Shown here: piece after piece, positions 4,120 to 6,954 of the stretch
Layout of the letters: every line of letters starts with the position of its first letter
Position numbering within the stretch: the first letter of the stretch is position 1
Assembly: GCA_030018795.1 (NCBI GenBank)
Contig: JASEHA010000121.1
Location: forward strand, 1-6,954
Direction: 5' to 3'
Length of the DNA: 6,954 nucleotides
Origin: a bacterium
Lineage (GTDB): Bacteria > UBA9089 > CG2-30-40-21
Position numbers and translations under genes: made by a program
Notes under the pieces: generated by a model
The model's database searches: none
Seen by the model: only the letters and a program-made list of their open reading frames with translations
What the model was told of the DNA's origin: nothing

Positions 4120-5538
4120 TCACCATCTCTGCTTTCTTCTTTCCAGCCGAACCTCTTTATATCGGCAGCAGTTATTAACAAAGTTTTGTGCCAGTGATAA
4201 TTGTGTTCCAAAATGGATATGGATATATGAGGCTAACAGATTTGGCTGGATAAATCCAGCTCTCCTCTCACCTTCACCTTCACCATTATTTAGCTGATAG
4301 GCATTTGGTTCTTGAGTATTCTCAAGCATTGACCAATGAAATCGATGTCCGCGGACACTTGTTCCCTTTTGTCCCAGGATATTATCCTCAAGCATAGTAG
4401 CTGCACAATATCCCAATTTGGTTAATTTTTGCTGCATCCTTGCCTCTCCGGAAATAAGTCCAACCATATAATGGGTTCTATTTTCAGAGGTAATCATCTT
4501 ATCCATAAGATAGAGCATCCCTCCACACTCAGCATAGATAGGCATACCAAGGTTTGAGGCATGTGTTACCCATGTTCTCATGCTGATATTTGACTCAATA
4601 CTATTACAAAACAACTCTGGGAATCCGCCGCCAAAATAAAGCCCATCAACCACAGGAAGCTGAATATCGTTTATTGGACTAAAATAGACCAGCTCTGCCC
4701 CAAGAGACTTGAGGATATTAAGATTATCCTCATAATAAAAGCAAAAGGCATCATCCTTAGCCACACCAATCTTTATTGTCGGTGAAGGAATATCTGTTGT
4801 GAATATGCTTGGGGTATAGGATGGAATAGGCTGGACATCCTGAGCTATCTTTACTAATAATTCAAGGTCAATGTGTTTGATTATCTCTTCAGTAAGGGAG
4901 GGGATAATGGATTCCATTATCTCATGCTTATTTAACATGGTAAGCCCAAGATGTTTTTCCTGGATGGTTAATTTGTTGTTTTTCGGCAGATAACCTAACA
5001 CCTTGATATTAGGACACTTATCTTCGACTGCCTTACACAGGCATTGAAAGTGCCGCTGGCTGCCAACCCTGTTAAAGATAACACCAGCAATATTTAGGGT
5101 TGGGTCAAATTCATTAAAGCCCATGACTATAGCCGCAGCACTTGTTGCCATACCCTGAGCATCAACAATCAGGATAACAGGGGAGTTAAGAAGTTTAGCC
5201 AGATGGGCAGTAGATCCCTTATTCTCTGACTCGCCTTCGCTGATGAATCCATCATATAACCCCATTACCCCCTCAATAATAGAGATATTAGCCTTTTGGA
5301 TTGCATGAGAAAATAATTCAAGGACAACATCCTTATCCAGCAGCCATGTATCTAAATTACGAGATTTTGATCCAGTTATCTCAGAATGATAGCTGGTATC
5401 AATATAATCCGGACCTGTCTTAAATGGCTGAACACGATAACCTTTTTTTATTAATGCTGCCATTATCCCCAGAACAATGGTTGTTTTCCCACATCTGCTA
5501 TTGGTCCCAGCAATGATCAATCTTGGATGATTACTCAT
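4120..5538 (-). CDS. cobB: Cobyrinate a,c-diamide synthase (CobB/CbiA)
   Basis: This cytoplasmic enzyme amidates the a and c side chains of cobyrinate (or hydrogenobyrinate) using glutamine and ATP, in cobamide synthesis. The 472-residue product has an N-terminal P-loop amidoligase domain: GTNSRCGKTT (11-20), FKTGPDYID (39-47) and EGVMGLYDG (89-97). A C-terminal class I glutamine amidotransferase domain follows: FGGGFPE (302-308), AECGGML with nucleophile Cys338, GHRFHWS (397-403) and ASYIHIHFG with His440/His442. All active-site residues are present. I start at ATG 5538, where GGAGGGG is 5 bases upstream. A GTG at 5592 would add 18 residues without a ribosome site. No other cobamide gene is in the window. 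An amidase for a related tetrapyrrole is an alternative. Confidence 0.92.
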   Translation of the reverse strand: MSNHPRLIIAGTNSRCGKTTIVLGIMAALIKKGYRVQPFKTGPDYIDTSYHSEITGSKSRNLDTWLLDKDVVLELFSHAIQKANISIIEGVMGLYDGFISEGESENKGSTAHLAKLLNSPVILIVDAQGMATSAAAIVMGFNEFDPTLNIAGVIFNRVGSQRHFQCLCKAVEDKCPNIKVLGYLPKNNKLTIQEKHLGLTMLNKHEIMESIIPSLTEEIIKHIDLELLVKIAQDVQPIPSYTPSIFTTDIPSPTIKIGVAKDDAFCFYYEDNLNILKSLGAELVYFSPINDIQLPVVDGLYFGGGFPELFCNSIESNISMRTWVTHASNLGMPIYAECGGMLYLMDKMITSENRTHYMVGLISGEARMQQKLTKLGYCAATMLEDNILGQKGTSVRGHRFHWSMLENTQEPNAYQLNNGEGEGERRAGFIQPNLLASYIHIHFGTQLSLAQNFVNNCCRYKEVRLERRKQRW

Positions 5539-5543
5539 TAATA

Positions 5544-5550
5544 CCCCTCC
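5544..5550 (-). promoter_or_regulatory. Ribosome binding site fixing the cobB start
   Basis: GGAGGGG on the minus strand lies 5 bases before ATG 5538. It lies inside the longer GTG 5592 frame, so translation from ATG gives the family-typical N-terminus just ahead of the P-loop. Confidence 0.8.
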
Positions 5551-5612
5551 AAAAGTTATAACTGCAATAGTATAGGCGAATTCTAATTTCACCCTATTTT
5601 TTAAGCATAAAA

Positions 5613-5641
5613 AGTATATAGGATATTGGCGAAAATGTCAA
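5613..5641 (-). promoter_or_regulatory. Sigma-70 promoter of cobB
   Basis: On the minus strand TTGACA (5641-5636) and TATACT (5618-5613) are separated by exactly 17 bases. Transcription would start near 5606 and leave a leader of about 68 bases, too short for a complete cobalamin riboswitch. I see no riboswitch landmarks in it. Confidence 0.75.
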
Positions 5642-5654
5642 GAGAAAAATTTGC

Positions 5655-5683
5655 TTGACTTCATCATAATTTATTAGTATAAT
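5655..5683 (+). promoter_or_regulatory. Sigma-70 promoter of tgt
   Basis: TTGACT (5655-5660) and TATAAT (5678-5683) have a 17-base spacer. Transcription would start near 5690, about 50 bases before the proposed ATT start. The -35 hexamer is 13 bases from that of the divergent cobB promoter. Confidence 0.78.
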
Positions 5684-5726
5684 TTAAGATAGTGATGCTT
5701 TTATTCTGACTTCTGAATTAACATAT

Positions 5727-5735
5727 AAGGGGTGA
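5727..5735 (+). promoter_or_regulatory. Strong Shine-Dalgarno pointing to an ATT start of tgt
   Basis: AAGGGGTGA matches the anti-Shine-Dalgarno complement AAGGAGGTGA apart from one missing A. It is 7 bases before ATT 5743. The first in-frame ATG, at 5788, has only a modest AAGG (5779-5782) upstream. Confidence 0.65.
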
Positions 5736-5742
5736 AGAGAAA

Positions 5743-6891
5743 ATTAGATTTAATATTATCAAAACATCGATTGAATGTAAGGCAAGGATGGGAACGATTA
5801 ATACTATACATGGGGATATATCGACCCCTGTCTTTATGCCGGTTGGGACACAGGCAACAGTAAAAACCATGACTCCAGAAGAGCTTTGTCAGATTGGTGT
5901 GGATATAATTCTGGGTAATGCCTACCATCTTTTTTTGCGGCCTGGCCAGGAGATTATTAGAATAACTGGCGGGCTTCATTCGTTTATGCACTGGAACAAA
6001 CCAATATTGACTGATAGCGGTGGTTATCAGATATTTAGCCTTGGCAGACTTAGAAAGATTACTGAGGAAGGGGCAAGGTTTCAATCCCATATTGATGGCT
6101 CATATCATCTTTTTACACCAGAAAGTGTAATCGAATTCCAGATGCTGCTTGGCTCTGATATTGTCATGCCCCTGGATGAATGTGCCCCGTATCCATGCGG
6201 ATATGAGGAGGCAAGGATAGCCAGAGATAGAACCACCAGATGGGCAAAGAGGAATAAACAGGCGTTTTTGACCCTGGCAAAAAGTGCCAATCCGGATAGC
6301 TCCTCAAGCCTGTTTGGTATTGTTCAGGGCAACATGTATCTTGATTTGCGGCGTGAAAGCATTGACGAATTGACAGATATTGGTTTTGATGGATATGCTA
6401 TTGGCGGTCTTTCTGTTGGTGAGCCAAAAGAGATTATGTATGAGATGCTGAAAGAAACAGCTCCGCACCTGCCACAAAATAGCCCCCGATATCTGATGGG
6501 TGTAGGTGCACCTGAGGATATTCTTGAGGCTGTAGAGCATGGGGTTGATATGTTTGATTGCGTTATGCCTACCCGTCATGCCAGAACAGGTGAGGTGTTT
6601 ACCTCAAATGGGCCATTGGTTATCAGAAATGCACCATGTGCTGCAGACACAACACCAATTGACCTTGAGTGCGGCTGTTATGTATGCAGAAATTATTCTC
6701 GGGCATACATCCGGCATCTGATCCATGCCAATGAGATCCTTGGCGTCAGGCTTACTACCTGGCATAACCTTGCCTTTATGATGAACCTGATGAAACAGAT
6801 ACGAGAGAGTATTCAGCAAGAGCGATTCATGGAGTTTAAGAAGGAATTTCTGGCAAGATGGATTGCAACGGGTAGGAAGGGCACCATGTGA
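5743..6891 (+). CDS. tgt: Queuine/preQ1 tRNA-guanine transglycosylase
   Basis: The enzyme exchanges guanine-34 in the anticodon of GUN tRNAs for preQ1, a step towards queuosine. From ATT 5743 the product is 382 residues, like E. coli Tgt (375). Landmarks are PVFMPVGTQATVK, ILTDSGGYQ with Asp91, DECAPYP (145-151), IGGLSVGEP, MFDCVMPTR with nucleophile Asp272, and the zinc site ECGCYVC (Cys310, Cys312, Cys315) with His341. Starting at the first ATG (5788) would remove 15 residues that match the family's beta-strand start: RFNIIKTSIECKARMG aligns with E. coli KFELDTTDGRARRG. The in-frame stop at 5719 leaves no ATG, GTG or TTG before 5788. ATT, with the strong ribosome site, falls exactly where homologues have Met1. 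A sequencing error creating ATT is the alternative. Confidence 0.95.
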   Translation: MRFNIIKTSIECKARMGTINTIHGDISTPVFMPVGTQATVKTMTPEELCQIGVDIILGNAYHLFLRPGQEIIRITGGLHSFMHWNKPILTDSGGYQIFSLGRLRKITEEGARFQSHIDGSYHLFTPESVIEFQMLLGSDIVMPLDECAPYPCGYEEARIARDRTTRWAKRNKQAFLTLAKSANPDSSSSLFGIVQGNMYLDLRRESIDELTDIGFDGYAIGGLSVGEPKEIMYEMLKETAPHLPQNSPRYLMGVGAPEDILEAVEHGVDMFDCVMPTRHARTGEVFTSNGPLVIRNAPCAADTTPIDLECGCYVCRNYSRAYIRHLIHANEILGVRLTTWHNLAFMMNLMKQIRESIQQERFMEFKKEFLARWIATGRKGTM

Positions 6892-6895
6892 CAGA

Positions 6896-6922
6896 ACACC
6901 AGGCACCAGGACACCAGACACC
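6896..6922. repeat. CACCAG tandem repeat after tgt
   Basis: ACACCAGG, CACCAGG, ACACCAGA and CACC follow one another starting 5 bases after the tgt stop. No terminator is visible before the window ends. An ATG at 6941 opens a frame (MKKG) to the edge, but it has no ribosome site and cannot be called. Confidence 0.45.
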
Positions 6923-6954
6923 GTGAGAAACTGATATTTGATGAAAAAAGGATT

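Noticed and set aside
4011..4211. Minus-strand 66-codon frame spanning the cobB end and the MITE
   Set aside because: It overlaps the cobB C-terminus in another frame and ends in MITE sequence; no ribosome site supports it.
5539..5606. Cobalamin riboswitch in the cobB leader
   Set aside because: The leader from the mapped-looking promoter is only about 68 bases and lacks the B12-box sequence.
5701..6090. Minus-strand 129-codon frame opposite tgt
   Set aside because: It lies antisense to a clear tgt gene and its promoter region, with no family resemblance.

Overview
The window looks like chromosomal DNA of an uncultured, probably anaerobic bacterium of moderate-to-low GC. It carries a bacterial-type tRNA-guanine transglycosylase and a short (about 430 aa) ThiC of the kind common in anaerobes. 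It also has an isolated cobyrinate amidase gene, a HicBA toxin-antitoxin pair and many short interspersed palindromic repeats. I cannot name a species from the sequence.

Layout. Bases 1-307 hold degenerate tandem repeats and no gene. A small hicB-hicA pair (308-708, +) follows, with a stop/start overlap and a hairpin terminator. Bases 709-1500 are an accessory scar. They hold extra hairpins, the first 24 codons of what looks like an IS transposase (900-971), a 127-bp element with 23-bp imperfect terminal inverted repeats directly at the break (972-1098), a gene-poor stretch, and a hairpin next to a heptamer repeat at the end of fba.

Then come three minus-strand metabolic genes, in transcription order: cobB/cbiA (5538-4120), thiC (3863-2574) and class II fructose-bisphosphate aldolase fba (2499-1501). 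A 165-bp MITE-like element with perfect 16-bp terminal inverted repeats and a 5-bp target duplication (ATGAA) lies between cobB and thiC. It sits against the U-tract of the cobB terminator and creates a misleading upstream ATG for thiC. Queuosine-type tgt (5743-6891, +) is divergent from cobB. The two share a compact intergenic region with two near-consensus sigma-70 promoters pointing outwards.

Start sites. Three genes should start somewhere other than at the longest or first-ATG reading. cobB starts at ATG 5538, thiC at TTG 3863, and tgt very probably at a rare ATT codon at 5743. The last is supported by a near-perfect Shine-Dalgarno and by N-terminal homology.

I do not see a whole new multi-gene system. 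The observations most worth following are the ATT start of tgt, the MITE in the thiC leader, whether this ThiC next to cobB might be a cobamide lower-ligand (BzaF-type) enzyme, and the TIR element joined to the truncated transposase.
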